Below are positions 13,601-25,506 of a DNA stretch of 64,000 bases, in pieces. Location of the stretch: assembly GCA_950097015.1 (NCBI GenBank), contig CATNEN010000029.1, positions 8,161,501 to 8,225,500 on the forward strand, written 5' to 3'. How positions within the stretch are numbered: position 1 is the first letter of the stretch; each line of letters opens with the position of its first letter. The notes under the pieces were generated by a model, which saw nothing but the letters and a program-made list of their open reading frames with translations, ran no database searches and had not been told where the DNA came from. The DNA comes from Macrostomum hystrix. Its lineage: Eukaryota > Platyhelminthes > Macrostomidae. The position numbers were made by a program, and so were the translations under genes.

Positions 13601-16600
13601 CAAGGAACAATGGCGGCTCTCCCGTCACGGGATACATTGTGGAGAAACGGGTCAAGGGTGACAAGGCCTGGACGAAAGCATCGGTGACGCCAGTATCTGG
13701 GACGAACTTCACCGCCAAGAACCTGCCAGAGGGCAAGGAGTTCGAGTTTCGCGTAACTCCGGTTAATAAGGCCGGACCAGGGGAGCCCAGTGAACCAACT
13801 AACGCAACCAAAGTGCAGGCCCCACAAACAGCACCAAAAATTCTGTCCGATTTCGCAACAAAAGATATCTCAGTTGCAGCAGGCGAAGAGTTCAAGCTTC
13901 GCATTCCGTTCGAAGGTTCGCCTCCAGAGACAGTGGAGTGCTTCCATGGTGCCATGGCGGTGCCTGTAGAGCGCTTTGAGATTCGACACGAGACGTCCGA
14001 AGTGGTCATCGTGTGCAAGAAAGCTGTGAAAGCTGATGAAGGTAAGTACACTGTTGCACTGAAGAATCGTGCTGGCAGGGACTCAATCGAGCCGAGAGTC
14101 AGCGTTGTTGACAAGCCAGCGATGCCAGAGGGCCCGCTTGAGGTGTCTAAAATCGGTCCGGACAGCTGCACGCTCACCTGGCGGCCGCCGAAGGACGACG
14201 GTGGAGCTCCAGTAGAAAACTACGTCGTCGAGAAGCAGGACCCGCGAACAGGCGAGTGGATTCCGCTATCAAAGTTTGTCAGGAAGCCAGAGTACGAGGC
14301 ATTCGGCCTAGAAGAAGGCAAGCCAGTAAAGTTCCGAGTTCGCGCGGAGAATTTGCACGGTCTGAGCGAACCGCTGGAGTTGGAGACAGCCGTGACACCC
14401 AAGCTGGCCTACCAGCCGCCTGGCGCGCCCGAGGGTGTTGAAGTGAACGACGTAGACGAGAGCTCCGTTACGCTTTCCTGGAAGAAACCCCGCAACGACG
14501 GTGGCAATAAAGTTCAGGGCTACGTTGTGGAGTACAAAGAGCCCAGCAGCAACAAGTGGAAGAAGGCCAACGACTTCCCGGCTAAGGGCAACAAAATGAC
14601 CGTGCCAGGACTTGACAAAAACACAAAGTACGAATTTCGAGTGCGGGCCAAAAACGACGCCGGCCTCGGTGAGCCAAGCGACGCCACAAAGCCGGTAGAG
14701 ACGAAGTCTAAGATTACTCCGCCAGGAAATCCCGGCACACCTGCGGTTACAAAGACTGGAAAGAACTTTGCTGAGCTTGAGTGGACCAAGCCGCTTAATG
14801 AGGGCGGCGGCCGTTTGACAGGCTTTAAAATTGAGAAGCGCAAGAAAAATGGAGACTGGGAGACTGCCGCAACGGTGCCAGGCTCAGCTAGCGACGCTCT
14901 GATCGAGGGACTCGACCAAGACGAGGAGTACGAGTTTAGAGTAACCGCTCAGAATGCATCCGGCGATGGGGAACCATCGCCGCCCTCTCTGCCAACAAAG
15001 ATCGCCGACCGGAAGGGTGGCGCGTCTCCGGAGTTTCTTAGCCGGCTGCAGTCGGCCACTGGAGCTGTGGGCGGCTCCGCCACCTTCAGCTGTCGTATCG
15101 ATGGAAAGCCGCCGCCAGAGGTGCGCTGGTTTAAAAACGGCATCGAACTGCGACCGTCGGCGCGAGCGCAGATCAACTGCGATGGCGAAGTGGCTTCATT
15201 GACTCTGAATGACCTTTCTGAGAGTGACACAGGTGAGATCACATGCGAGTTGGCGAATAAAGCAGGCCGTGAGTCCACTAGTGCAAGGCTCAACGTTCAG
15301 CGACCGCCGAAGCTGGAGAGGGCTGTGCCTGACCAGGCAGGCGACGTTGGTGAGGGCGTGAAGTTCAAGGTGTTCTTCTCTGGCAACGGGCCGCTTAAAT
15401 TGGGCCTGAAGAAGGGCAGTAAGGATGTTACAGACTCGCCCAATGTTAAACTGCAAGAGTTTGAAGACTACGTTGTAGTTCAGATCAAGGATTTGCAGCG
15501 CGAGGACGCCGGCGAGTACAAGATGGAGCTGGCAAACGAGAGCGGTGTTGCAGCGGCGCCGTTCAACCTCAAGGTTAAAGCGACGCCGGGACCCGCTGGT
15601 GGGCCGTTGCAGGCATCGGACGTCACAAAAAATTCGTGCAAGCTCAGCTGGAAGCCACCGCGTGACGATGGTGGTTCTAAAATTACGCACTATGTTGTCG
15701 AACGCAAGGAGAAGGACAAGGACAACTGGCTGACAGTTGCCTCTTTCTGCAAGGTACGTCACACCAGCTCAGTTTTTCACGAAATTTATTGTCATGAATC
15801 CCTACTTTAATTGGCCAGTCTTTAACTCAATTAACCCAGAGACTTTTCTGGAGTTAAATTTCACGATGAACTAAATAACTCTTATGATTGAAGACTGAGT
15901 CTAAAAGACGCTTTTATTAAGAATTTTACGTTACGATTAGACAGAATACGATATTTTTATTTACGAATTATGTATAACCAGTCATGTCTAGACAGCTTTA
16001 CATTCCGGCGTTAATAGCCGTTCGAATCAGAGAGAACATGATGAACACAAATCCACCTGCGAGGAGAACTGGCACCAGGTAGGCCGCCACATTTGTGGAC
16101 GCAGTCTGATAGTTGCGAATCACAATTTCTACACGCCTCTGTTCGGCTTGTGCTGCGCTTAGTGTTGTCGAAGCGTTTGATGGAGCCAAAGTAGGTGTTG
16201 TGTTTGTTGTTGCTGCGGCAGTAGGTGTTGTGTTTGTTGTTGCTGCGGCAGTAGGTGTTGTGATAGTTGTTGCTGCGACAGTAGGTGTTGTGATAGTTGT
16301 TGCTGCGACAGTAGGTGTTGTGCTTGTTGTTGCTGCGGCAGTAGGTGTTGTGATAGTTGTTGCTACGACAGTAGGTGTTGTGATAGTTGTTGCTGCGACA
16401 GTAGGTGTTGTGCTTGTTGTTGCTGCGGCAGTAGGTGTTGTGATAGTTGTTGCTGCGACAGTAGGTGTTGTGATAGTTGTTGCTGCGACAGTAGGTGTTG
16501 TGATAGTTGTTGCTGCGGCAGTAGGTGTTGTGTTTGTTGTTGCTGCGGCAGTAGGTGTTGTGATAGTTGTTGCTGCGACAGTAGGTGTTGTGATAGTTGT

Positions 16601-19600
16601 TGCTGCGGCAGTAGGTGTTGTGTTTGTTGTTGCTGCGGCAGTAGGTGTTGTGATAGTTGTTGCTGCGACAGTAGGTGTTGTGTTTGTTGTTGCTGCGGCA
16701 GTAGGTGTTGTGATAGTTGTTGCTGCGACAGTAGGTGTTGTGATAGTTGTTGCTGCGGCAGTAGGTGTTGTGTTTGTTGTTGCTGCGGCAGTAGGTGTTG
16801 TGATAGTTGTTGCTGCGACAGTAGGTGTTGTGATAGTTGTTGCTGCGGCAGTAGGTGTTGTGTTTGTTGTTGCTGCGGCAGTAGGTGTTGTGATAGTTGT
16901 TGCTGCGACAGTAGGTGTTGTGCTTGTTGTTGCAGGATTGGAGGCTGTTGTGAATGTTGTTGCAGGATTTGTGGGTGTTGTGAATGTTGTTGCAGGATTT
17001 GTGGGTGTTGTGAATGTTGTTGCAGAATTGGAGGCTGTTGTGAATGTTGTTGCAGGATTGGTGGGTGTTGTGAATGTTGTTGCAGAATTGGAGGCTGTTG
17101 TGAATGTTGTTGCAGGATTGGTGGGTGTTGTGAATGTTGTTGCAGGATTTGTGGCTGTTGTGAATGTTGTTGCAGAATTGGAGGCTGTTGTGAATGTTGT
17201 TGCAGGATTGGTGGGTGTTGTGAATGTTGTTGCAGAATTGGAGGCTGTTGTGAATGTTGTTGCAGGATTGGTGGGTGTTGTGAATGTTGTTGCAGGATTT
17301 GTGGGTGTTGTGAATGTTGTTGCAGGATTGGTGGGTGTTGTGAATGTTGTTGCAGGATTTGTGGGTGTTGTGAATGTTGTTGCAGTATTGGTGGGTGTTG
17401 CGAATGTTGTTGCTGAATTGTTGAGTGTTGTGAATGTTGCAAGTCCAGAAGTACTCTCAGATGTTGCCGCATTGCCTGAAGTTGTAACTATGGGTGCATC
17501 AGTCGATGTGCTGCTATTTGCCCCTGCTGTGGAGTAGCCGGCTGGTGTCGTTATAACTGTGGCCATTGTAGAATGATTGCTTGAGGAATCTGTCGCAGAC
17601 GCCGTAGAGCTGTACGAGGGTGTCTCACTGAGCCAAGCTGTAGTGGTGGTGTCATTTGTCGGTGCAGTCAGGGTGAGCTGGATAAGTAGAGCCGCTAAGA
17701 ATATCACACTCAGCAAGCGGAGCACTGACTTCTGTCGCATCGTCAACACCGGAAGGACCGCACTGAGGTTTTCCCTGGAATGCCTTCAAACTATTAGTTA
17801 TTGGCTTCAGACAGGAAATTTCTTTCGCTAGAGAAATCTACGCTACACCCATAGTTTTGCTTATATTGGGCTTGGCTGACTGTTAAATAAGATTTAATTG
17901 TGGTGAGAGTGGTTAAAAGGTTTTTGTGTAATCACCTGCTTACGTGGTACTTGCCTGGTGCTGTTAGTGACAGGATCTCACCAGTCCTTCCTACCAGAAT
18001 AGCTTTTCTACCAAAAGTTGTGAGCAGTCAACAAGTCGCACTATACAACGTGCAAGCCGCTATCTCTCCTACCTAAAAATCTTTAATTCAGGACACAGGC
18101 GCTGATGTTCAAGGCCTTATTGAGAACTCGGAGTACAGCTTCCGCGTGTTTGCAGTGAACGAGAACGGAAGCAGCGAGCCGTTGGAAACAAGCGGACCGA
18201 TTGTGGCCAAGATGCCGTTCGGTGAGCTGAATTTGATTCTTTCGTTTCAGTTGCTTATGTCTTCTGCTTTTCTCGCATTCACACTCCATACTACTAATTC
18301 GAGGTAGAAGTAGTATCATAGCTGCCAAATTTAATTGTCTTTTCCAGACAATATTGTAACGAATGCGAATTCGATAGAGCTTTACATTTCTAACCGAAAT
18401 ATTGGGTGTTCGAATCCCCAGACCAAAGGGAAACGTTTTGTGACGGGCTAACGTACAGTATGTAATTCTGCTGGCTAAAAAATATGTACATTCTGCGGGG
18501 CTACTGAGAAAATTTGAACATGTCTGTAGCACTTCACAACTTTTGCAACAATGGAACCAATAATTAAGTTAAAAATAATATACGTGAAGAGAATGCTTTA
18601 AAGAATCAAGCACAAACACTTGCCCACATCGTCTCTACCGAGCAGACAAGCCGCAGGCGCCCGGTGAGCCAACAGCCGAAGAGGTTGGCGCTGACTTCGT
18701 GTCTCTGAGCTGGAGCCGTCCAGTATCCGACGGCGGCGGTAAGATCACCGGCTACTATGTGGAGAAGCGCGAAGCAGGCGCCAGCGACGCCGCCTGGACG
18801 CGCGTCAACTTCACCCCGATTCACAACACGACCTGCAACATACCCAGCCTCATTGAAGACAAAGACTACGAGTTCCGCGTGTTTGCCGAGAACGAGGCCG
18901 GCATCAGCCAGCCGTCAGGCGCCTCCCGCAAGGTGACGGTGAAGGATCCGAAGGCTCAGTCGCTGCCAGAGTTCACCGCCCAGCTGAAGCGCCAGCAGGC
19001 CAACGAGGGCAAGCGTGCCGAGTTCGAGGTGCAACTGAACGGCAGTCCGCCATTCGACGTGGTCTGGTACAAGGGGGTGCGCGAGCTGGCTCCATCCGCC
19101 AAGTACGACATCGGCAAGGAGGGCGACCGCTACTACCTGGTGATCAACAACTGCTCGGTTGAAGATGCCGACGAGTACAGTGTCCGAGTGACCAATCGGG
19201 CCGGCTCCAGGGCCAGCCGGGCGGACCTCACCATCCGGTCGGAACCGAAAATTCGCAAGCCGGCCAGATTCGACGCGCCAACCGTCATGGACAAGGGCGA
19301 CAGCCTAACCATCAAGCTGCCGTACTCAGCCTATCCGAAGCCGACAGCGGTCTGGAAACTTAACGGTGTCGAATTGAAGCCGGGTAGAAAATTCGACATT
19401 GAACAGAAGGAGCGGCACTGCATCCTCACGGTGAACGATCTCGGTCGAGAGGACTCGGGCGTCTACAGCCTGACTCTGGAGAACGAGATGGGCGCCGCTT
19501 CGGCTACCATCGAGGTGACGGTCAACGACAGGCCAGATCCACCAAAGAATCTACGAACAGAGGCAGTGACGGACGCCAGCATTGTGCTGTCCTGGCAGCC

Positions 19601-22600
19601 GGCTCTCGATCCCGAGCACAGCGGCGTCTACATCAGCGGCTATGATATCGAGAAGCGCGAGCTGCCATCTGGCAACTGGGTCCGCTGCGCCCAGTCCCGC
19701 TTTGCACAGGCCTCTATTGACAGCCTTCTGCGCGACAGGGACTACGAGTTCCGCGTTGTCGCCGAGAATCTTTACGGCCGCAGCGACCCGTCGCCAACGC
19801 TTGGCCCCTACCGTCTGGCCGAGCCGCGAATTCAGGCCCGTCGGGCTGGCGACGTTCGTTCGGAGCGCGGTGGCAAGCGGGGCCAGGACGGGCCCAAGCC
19901 GAGCAGCTATGACTCCTGCTACAACAACCTGTGGGACAAGCACCGGCCGTACCCAGTCAGCATCAAGACTGGCTCAGTGTACGATGACTATGAGATTCTG
20001 GAGGAGCTCGGCAGCGGCGCATTCGGCGTTGTGCACCGTTGCAAGGAGAAGGCCACCGGCCAGACGTTTGTTGCGAAATTCATCGATACGCCGTACTCGC
20101 TGGACAAGCAGACGGTGCGCAACGAGGTGAACATCATGAACGCCCTGCACCATCCGAAGCTCATTAACCTGCACGACGTCTACGATGACGTCAACGAGAT
20201 GGTGCTGATCATGGAGTTCCTGTCGGGTGGAGAACTGTTCGATCGCGTTGCAGACGATTCATACAAGATGTCGGAGGCTGAGGTGATCAAGTACATGCGC
20301 CAAGTGTGCGACGGTCTGAAGCACATGCACGAACAAGGCATCGTCCACCTAGACATCAAGCCGGAGAATCTCATCTGCGAGACGTCCAAGTCCACGAGTA
20401 TCAAGATCATAGACTTCGGCCTGGCAACCCGACTCAATCCTAACGAGACGGTGAAGGTGACGACGGCCACAGCGGAGTTCGCTGCCCCGGAGATTGCCGA
20501 CAATGAGGGAGTTGGCTTCTACACTGATATGTGGGCAGTCGGTGTGCTGGCCTACGTGCTGTGAGTTGTTCGAGCACTTGCTGAGAAATGGTTGATCTTG
20601 TCAGAGTCCAGAACATTGAAAACTCAGAGTTCCTTGGTTTTTTGGAAAAAAAATTGAGAAATTAAGAAATAAAAAACTTGGAAACACTTTTGTGTTTTCC
20701 GATTTTTGCGTTGAGAAAAATACGTTCGATTATCAGCCAATCAGAACACGCCTCCCCCGAATCAATTCTATTTTTAGCTTAAGCGGCCTGTCCCCATTCG
20801 CTGGCAACGACGACTACGAGACACTGGGCAACGTGAAGAAGTGCGACTGGGACTTCGACCGGGACGCCTTCGCCAACGTGTCGGACGAGGCGCGCGACTT
20901 TATCAAGAGCCTGCTGATCCGGCGGCCGGAGAAGCGGCTGACTGTGCACGAGGCCCTTGATCATCCATGGCTGCAGCGAGGAGCGGAGGGCCTGGACAAG
21001 CGGATACCAGCTAGTCGATATGAGAAGTTCCGCCAGAGAATGCAGGAGCTGCATGTGAGCGCTGCGCTAATACTTCGCTCATTCGTTTTTAGGAACACAT
21101 TTTTCTGGGTGTAAACTAAAAATTCTGCCTTTTCAGCCCAACTGGTTCGGCGGAAATCTGGGCATAGCCAGGCTAGCTGATTTCAGCTCTCTCAGGAAGC
21201 TAAGAATGAAGGAATTCAGCATGCACGAGACCAGCTTTGGTGAGGCCCGACTGCTGCTGTTTATTACGTCATTTTAGATGGGGATAGATTAGGAACCAGA
21301 GATTTGTGAGACGTCGCTGATGCTTCATATCAATCCGCATGACCTCAGGAATGTGGTTTTAAGATAATCTGCATGACAACTTGAAGGAATCTTTTCATGT
21401 TAGTTTTCTAAACTTTTAACTCTGAAGACAAACTTGCCGATATCTTTCATCAACTTCCAGATCGTCGTGAGGCTGTGCCCCGCTTCGTGATGCGCTCGAG
21501 GAACGCCTATTGTCTTGAAGGCCAAAACGCCGTATTCGAGTGCAAGGTGCTGTCAATCTCGCCGCCCATTGTCACCTGGGCGCGCGGCGATGAGCAGCTG
21601 ATGCAGTCTGTGAAGTACATGCAGCGCTACGCTGGCCATGACTTCTCGCTGAAAATCAACCGTGTCAAACCAGAGGACGGCGGAGATTATCAGGTGAGAA
21701 TCTGTCAGGAGAGAGTCAAAGAGATGGACGAGAGATCTCTGAATTCTTAATTACTAGTTACTACTTCGCTGTGCACAAGAATAACGATTGCAAAAGAATA
21801 AATCTAGCAATCAGGGGTGACGGCGGATAAAAGTTCCTAATCGTGAATCCTCGGCGAGATCCCATTACTTTGGGTGCAACCTCGGAGACAAGGCTTGGGA
21901 ACTTGTCGCGCGATCTACGCCCACAGCCCTCTTGCAAAAATTGTTATTAACACAAGTAATCTCTGCACTAATCCAGGTGAAAGCCGAGAACTCATTCGGA
22001 CGCAAGGAGGCCACAATCAAGCTGCACGTGGAGCCGCTGAGCTTCAAGGACAACCTGGAGCCGGCTGAGCGAACGCCCCGCCACAGGAAGTCGCCCTCGC
22101 CGTTGCCGGAGCTGTGGAAGGAGCCTGACAGGGCAGCCAGGGTCACCTTCCCGCTGCGCAATCGTTTCATCCAGGAGGGCGGCTACGTGAAGCTCAGCTG
22201 CACCTTTGACGGCCTACCGCACCCGGAGGTGACCTGGACGAAGGACGGTCGGGATTTGCAGCCGAAGGGCAAGGATTACAATATGCAGGTGCGGTCACGA
22301 ACTCGTAGAAAATTCAACGGTCTTACACATGTTTAGACAAGCATCTACCGTGATTTTCTCATCGCCATGCAGTGTACAAGTTGAGTCCGATCAATTATTA
22401 ATTGCAATAAATGGTTACACCTGCCCCAATTTAGTCCCATGTTCAGCGGATAGCAGACCCGCAGCGATTGCGCAACTGAGGGCTGCGTTTTGACAAAAAT
22501 TTTCGAACAAAATTTGGCCGCGATTTCGAAGAAAAATACGAATAGGACATGCTACTTTAAACAAACAACAAGTTCTGGTAAGATAGGAATTGAAAGTTGA

Positions 22601-24480
22601 GCTCTCCATTTTGTGCTCAAACCGTCAGGTGGTAAGCGGCGTGGCCAGTCTGGAGATTTTCTCGGCCAGCGTGCAAGACTCCGGGCGCTACGCTGTGCGC
22701 GTCAAGAATGCCAAAGGCGAGGACGAGACGCAGTGCAAGCTGGACGTCTGCGAGAGCCGCGTCAAAATTGGCGGCACAGGTGGCGCCAGCGGCAGCGGCT
22801 TCGGCGTCCGCTTCAAGGAGTCGATGAGCGTCGACCGGCTCAGCGAGACTTATTCGCGATCGCAGCGCAGCGGCGCCGGAGGCTCCTCCACCATCATTGA
22901 GGAGAAATACAGCCTGCAGTTCGAGTCAACTTCCTCGTCGACAATGTCACGCTCGGAGATGCGCTCGTCCACCAGCACCACCTCCGTGAGCCGCGTGTCC
23001 GAGCAGAGCAGCCGACAGAAGGCGGCGACTGCTGAAGCTGTTGACGCCGCCCCGAAGCCACCGACTTGCACGAAGAAGCTGCCCTCAGCGTTGAAGGTCA
23101 AGGAGGGCGACCGGGTGGAGCTTAGCTGCGCCTTCGACTCAGCCGCCGGTGCCAGCATCGCCTGGGATCTGGACGGCCGGCCAGTGAAGGCTGAGGACGG
23201 CTCGCTGGAAATTCGCACGATCGGTGGCTCTTCTAGTCTGATTCTCCTGGACGCCCTGGCTGAGGACTCCGGTCTGTACACCTGCACCTGCTCGGACGCT
23301 GGCGCCTCGGACAAGACTGCCTGCCAGCTGACTGTGGAGGCTCCGACATCGGCCGCTGCTGGCGAATTGAGAATCGTGCGTCATCCGCAGTCGGTGTCAG
23401 TGAAAGACGGCGACTCGTTCGAGCTAACTGTGCAAGCAACTGGAGGCGGCGTTGACGCCATCCGGTGGACGATAAATGGTCGGCCAGTATCTGCCGAATT
23501 TAAACAAGTGAGTAGAATCCGTTTGCTTTACTGTATTCGTTAGCTATCATATCAGTTGTATTAGTATTAGTAATAGCAGTTGTTGTTGAAGTAGTAATAG
23601 TGGTAGGCTAAAGGATCCCTAACTACTGCTTATAGTTGTTGTGCCGAATAAGTAGAATCAAAGCCGAATTGTTTAAAACAAATTGCATCGCAGACAGCGG
23701 ACGCATCTGCTGGTCAGTTCTCGTTAAAATCGGCCGAGGCTCTCTACCCAGACGACTCTGGGCAGTACCGCGCCGAGCTGCTGGCATCGGGTGCGGTGGC
23801 CTCCATCGTCCAGTGCTCTGTGCGGGTGACGCCGCCGCCTGACGAGCCAGACGCGCCAGTTGAACTGCTGGACAGCTTCCCGGAGTCGGCGACGATTCAA
23901 GCCGGAGCATCGGTCACAGTGACGTGCCGAGCTCGACTGTCCGGACTGACAGGTGCGTTCAAAGCGGCACTGAAAAGGCACAGACGAGAGACGCTAATAA
24001 AGCTTTATTAACGCCCGAAAAATTCCCGCAGCCACCTGGACCAAGGAGGATTCTGGCCGGTTGATTGACGACGGCAAGCGACTGCATCTGGTGTCGGCAG
24101 GCAGCGAGCACTCGTTGAGCATCTCGGCGGCGTCCGCCACCGACTCTGGACCCTACCGGGTGGAGCTGACGGGCCCAGACGGTGCCAAAGAGCTAGCCTA
24201 CTTCTCACTACAGGTGCGACTTGAACAACTCTCGTATTGTAGCTGTGTTGTGGATTGTAGCTGTGGTGTGGATTGTAGCTGTGGTGTGGATTGTAGCTGT
24301 GGTGTGGATTGTAGCTGTGGTGTGGATTGTAGCTGTGGTGTGGATTGTAGCTGTGGTGTGGATTGTAGCTGTGGTGTGGATTGTAGATGTGGTGTGGATT
24401 GTAGCTGTGGTGTGGATTGTAGCTGTGGTGTGGATTGTAGCATCAGTTAGTTACATCCGATTCATTTTCAGGTTCTGTGA
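4694..24480 (+). CDS. unc-22: Twitchin/titin-like giant protein kinase (18 coding exons)
   Basis: Giant sarcomeric kinase of the twitchin family, a thick-filament-associated muscle protein. Inferred exons: 4694-4707, 5948-6068, 6185-6370, 6446-6603, 6702-6954, 8692-8991, 9439-9592, 9668-15753, 18092-18221, 18646-20560, 20778-21054, 21137-21239, 21461-21693, 21977-22288, 22629-23507, 23694-23952, 24032-24213 and 24472-24480. All junctions are GT-AG, phases match throughout, and the sum is 11,571 nt, giving 3,856 aa plus a TGA stop. The start ATG encodes M-D-E-D and splices in phase 2 to N-Y-S-D-E-E. Domain order: Ser/Arg-rich N-terminus; 5 Ig; FnIII pairs or triplets alternating with single Ig domains; Ig-Ig-Fn-Fn-Ig-Ig-Fn; kinase (about aa 2913-3172); autoregulatory tail; 5 Ig. 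The Ig-Ig-Fn-kinase-Ig5 end is the twitchin arrangement, but the protein is shorter than nematode or insect twitchins (over 6,000 aa). The first exon is inferred from phase and context; cDNA would settle it. Confidence 0.9.
4708..5947 (+). other. Intron 1 of the twitchin-like gene
   Basis: This 1,240-bp intron is bounded by GTAAGT at 4708 and CACTTAG ending at 5947. It is GC-rich and pyrimidine-biased. Its open frames overlap in several registers and show no domain motifs, so I call none coding. Confidence 0.6.
6955..8691 (+). other. Intron 5 of the twitchin-like gene
   Basis: This 1,737-bp intron lies between GAG|GTAAGA and CCGCAG|TAC and interrupts the second Ig domain at phase 0. It has a pyrimidine-rich stretch around 7100-7260. 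I see no coding motif or repeat array in it. Confidence 0.7.
9085..9310 (+). mobile_element. Family A interspersed repeat, copy 2 (in twitchin intron 6)
   Basis: It matches the family core: CACACAGGTGTGTACATC, TTTCTCATCGTCAGGCAGTG, TACACTCTCACTGT, AATTGCACGATAAGCCC and AATAAATGTGGCCTCG. It lies wholly within the intron between exons 8692-8991 and 9439-9592, so it is transcribed in sense orientation with the muscle gene. It carries an AATAAA at about 9281. Confidence 0.75.
15956..15961 (-). terminator. Poly(A) signal candidate of the nested mucin gene
   Basis: AATAAA on the minus strand lies 37 bp past the stop codon of the nested gene. A second one lies at 15913-15918. Either could serve the nested transcript. 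Confidence 0.5.
15998..17749 (-). CDS. Nested Thr-rich mucin-like membrane protein
   Basis: Intronless 583-codon frame on the strand opposite the twitchin-like gene, inside that gene's intron 15754-18091. It starts at ATG 17749 with a basic N-terminus and a hydrophobic stretch ([16 protein letters not shown]) ending before A-P-T-N, which reads as a signal peptide. Then follow Thr-rich decapeptides: about residues 105-265 [10 protein letters not shown] or [10 protein letters not shown], about 265-515 [10 protein letters not shown] and variants, in part ordered as a 30-residue triplet. These would be heavily O-glycosylated. The C-terminus has a short charged stretch ([10 protein letters not shown]) and a hydrophobic segment ([18 protein letters not shown]) that looks like a transmembrane anchor, leaving a very short cytoplasmic tail. 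Inferred topology: a small cell-surface mucin. The antisense Val-rich frame over the same DNA is a shadow. No homologue is recognised beyond mucin-like composition. Confidence 0.75.
   Translation of the reverse strand: MLTMRQKSVLRLLSVIFLAALLIQLTLTAPTNDTTTTAWLSETPSYSSTASATDSSSNHSTMATVITTPAGYSTAGANSSTSTDAPIVTTSGNAATSESTSGLATFTTLNNSATTFATPTNTATTFTTPTNPATTFTTPTNPATTFTTPTNPATTFTTPTNPATTFTTASNSATTFTTPTNPATTFTTASNSATTFTTATNPATTFTTPTNPATTFTTASNSATTFTTPTNPATTFTTASNSATTFTTPTNPATTFTTPTNPATTFTTASNPATTSTTPTVAATTITTPTAAATTNTTPTAAATTITTPTVAATTITTPTAAATTNTTPTAAATTITTPTVAATTITTPTAAATTNTTPTVAATTITTPTAAATTNTTPTAAATTITTPTVAATTITTPTAAATTNTTPTAAATTITTPTVAATTITTPTVAATTITTPTAAATTSTTPTVAATTITTPTVVATTITTPTAAATTSTTPTVAATTITTPTVAATTITTPTAAATTNTTPTAAATTNTTPTLAPSNASTTLSAAQAEQRRVEIVIRNYQTASTNVAAYLVPVLLAGGFVFIMFSLIRTAINAGM
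16190..17420 (-). repeat. 30-bp coding minisatellite of the nested mucin
   Basis: About 40 tandem units of exactly 30 bp (10 codons) form two blocks: 16190-16930 (GCAGTAGGTGTTGTG-type on the plus strand) and 16930-17420 (GGATTGGTGGGTGTTGTG-type). All visible length steps are multiples of 30, so the frame is preserved. In the first block three variants alternate to give a 90-bp higher-order period. Confidence 0.9.
19980..21239 (+). other. Kinase domain and autoregulatory tail of the twitchin-like protein
   Basis: The kinase begins at [15 protein letters not shown] (glycine loop), with the ATP-anchoring Lys in FVAKFID, catalytic loop HLDIKPENL, metal-binding DFG in [10 protein letters not shown] and APE in FAAPEIA. 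It continues across the phase-2 intron 20561-20777 into [16 protein letters not shown] and HPWLQRG. HLD in place of HRD and the AKF context are typical of twitchin/titin kinases. All catalytic residues are present, unlike vertebrate titin, which has EFG. Exon 21137-21239 encodes [18 protein letters not shown], which fits the start of the family's inhibitory tail. Confidence 0.9.
24236..24442 (+). repeat. 18-bp minisatellite in the last twitchin intron
   Basis: About 11-12 copies of GATTGTAGCTGTGGTGTG lie directly after the donor of exon 17 (24213). The unit is six codons long and stays open in the exon's frame, reading VDCSCG repeatedly up to a stop at 24448-24450. Confidence 0.95.
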
Positions 24481-25443
24481 GAGCGGTCGCGGGGAAGAGA
24501 AGGGGCAGAGGAGCAGCGGTTTTGCAGCCGGTGCCGTTAGCCGAGCCAAACACCGGAACGGACTAATTTAAACAATTTTCCTCACCCAATCATCAGGTCG
24601 CGATTTCGAGACCGTCCCGCTAAAATAAGTCAGGAGAGCAATTGTTCTCAGACAATCATTTTAGAACTAAACAATTCGTGTGTTTGTCTTCCTCTGTGTT
24701 AGAACAAGTCTCATTGTGCCTATCAAAGCTATTCGCCTATAGGCTTTAGATTTCGCTTTGACTATTCTAGGATTGCTTTTGAAGACAAAAAGTTTATTTT
24801 TATCTGCTTTGATTTTGCAATGTTTCTGTTTGCTGCATCACTTCAGTGCTAAGTTAGCGAAGAAGTCAATTAGTTTAAAATCGAATTAGATTAAACGAAC
24901 TGTCGTCCAATCATACTACTGCTAGTAAGCAAAGTGTGGCACTCGCAGCTTCAGCCCAACAATTGAGCCAGATTCGGGTAGAACCCTGTCAGCTTTTCCC
25001 CGCTTTGTTGCTTTGCCTAAAAATCGCTGACTGCCTATTAGCCTGTTACCAGCGTTATTATCAGCGTAGCACTCACAGTTTGTTAAAGTAAGTTACCCCG
25101 ATTCTTTTTTTAACGCGAACCAATTATTTTCGGACCAGCTCCGCTATATTTGATTAATTTGTTTGATTAACTAATTTTCATAACTAATATTCTGTCTAAC
25201 AATCCTAAAGTTTAGGAGTAAAATAATTTTGCTTAAATTTGATGCAGTCTCATTTTGTTACAACTGGACTTAATATCCGAGCTGTCCTCTCTTTCTCTTC
25301 CTCTCTCGCCGCCTCTCCCATCCACCCTGTTAGCACTGTTCCTATTAAACCAATTATAATAAATACTATCAATTTAAATACCGTGCACTATTTCACTCCA
25401 AAAATGTACTTTCCGCATGTCTATACTTTCAAGGCGTATAGTT
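24481..25443 (+). other. 3' untranslated region of the twitchin-like gene (putative)
   Basis: AT-rich DNA after the TGA at 24478-24480 with no coding motif. An AATAAA at 25358-25363, in an AT-rich setting, is a candidate poly(A) signal. The exact 3' end cannot be set from sequence alone. Confidence 0.4.
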
Positions 25444-25506
25444 GATCCATTGTATTTGGTATAGTAGGGGCAAATAGATGGAGCCACTCGGAGATTCGAA
25501 ATGATT

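Noticed and set aside
16113-17537. 474-codon Val-rich plus-strand frame, and Gln-rich frame 16363-17472 on the minus strand
   Set aside because: Shadows of the 30-bp repeats: neither has a signal peptide or unique ends, whereas the 583-codon minus frame has a signal peptide, a transmembrane segment and a poly(A) signal.
18405-18425. GTTCGAATCCCC as the T arm of a tRNA gene in a twitchin intron
   Set aside because: Stem pairs fail and there is no A box at the right distance.
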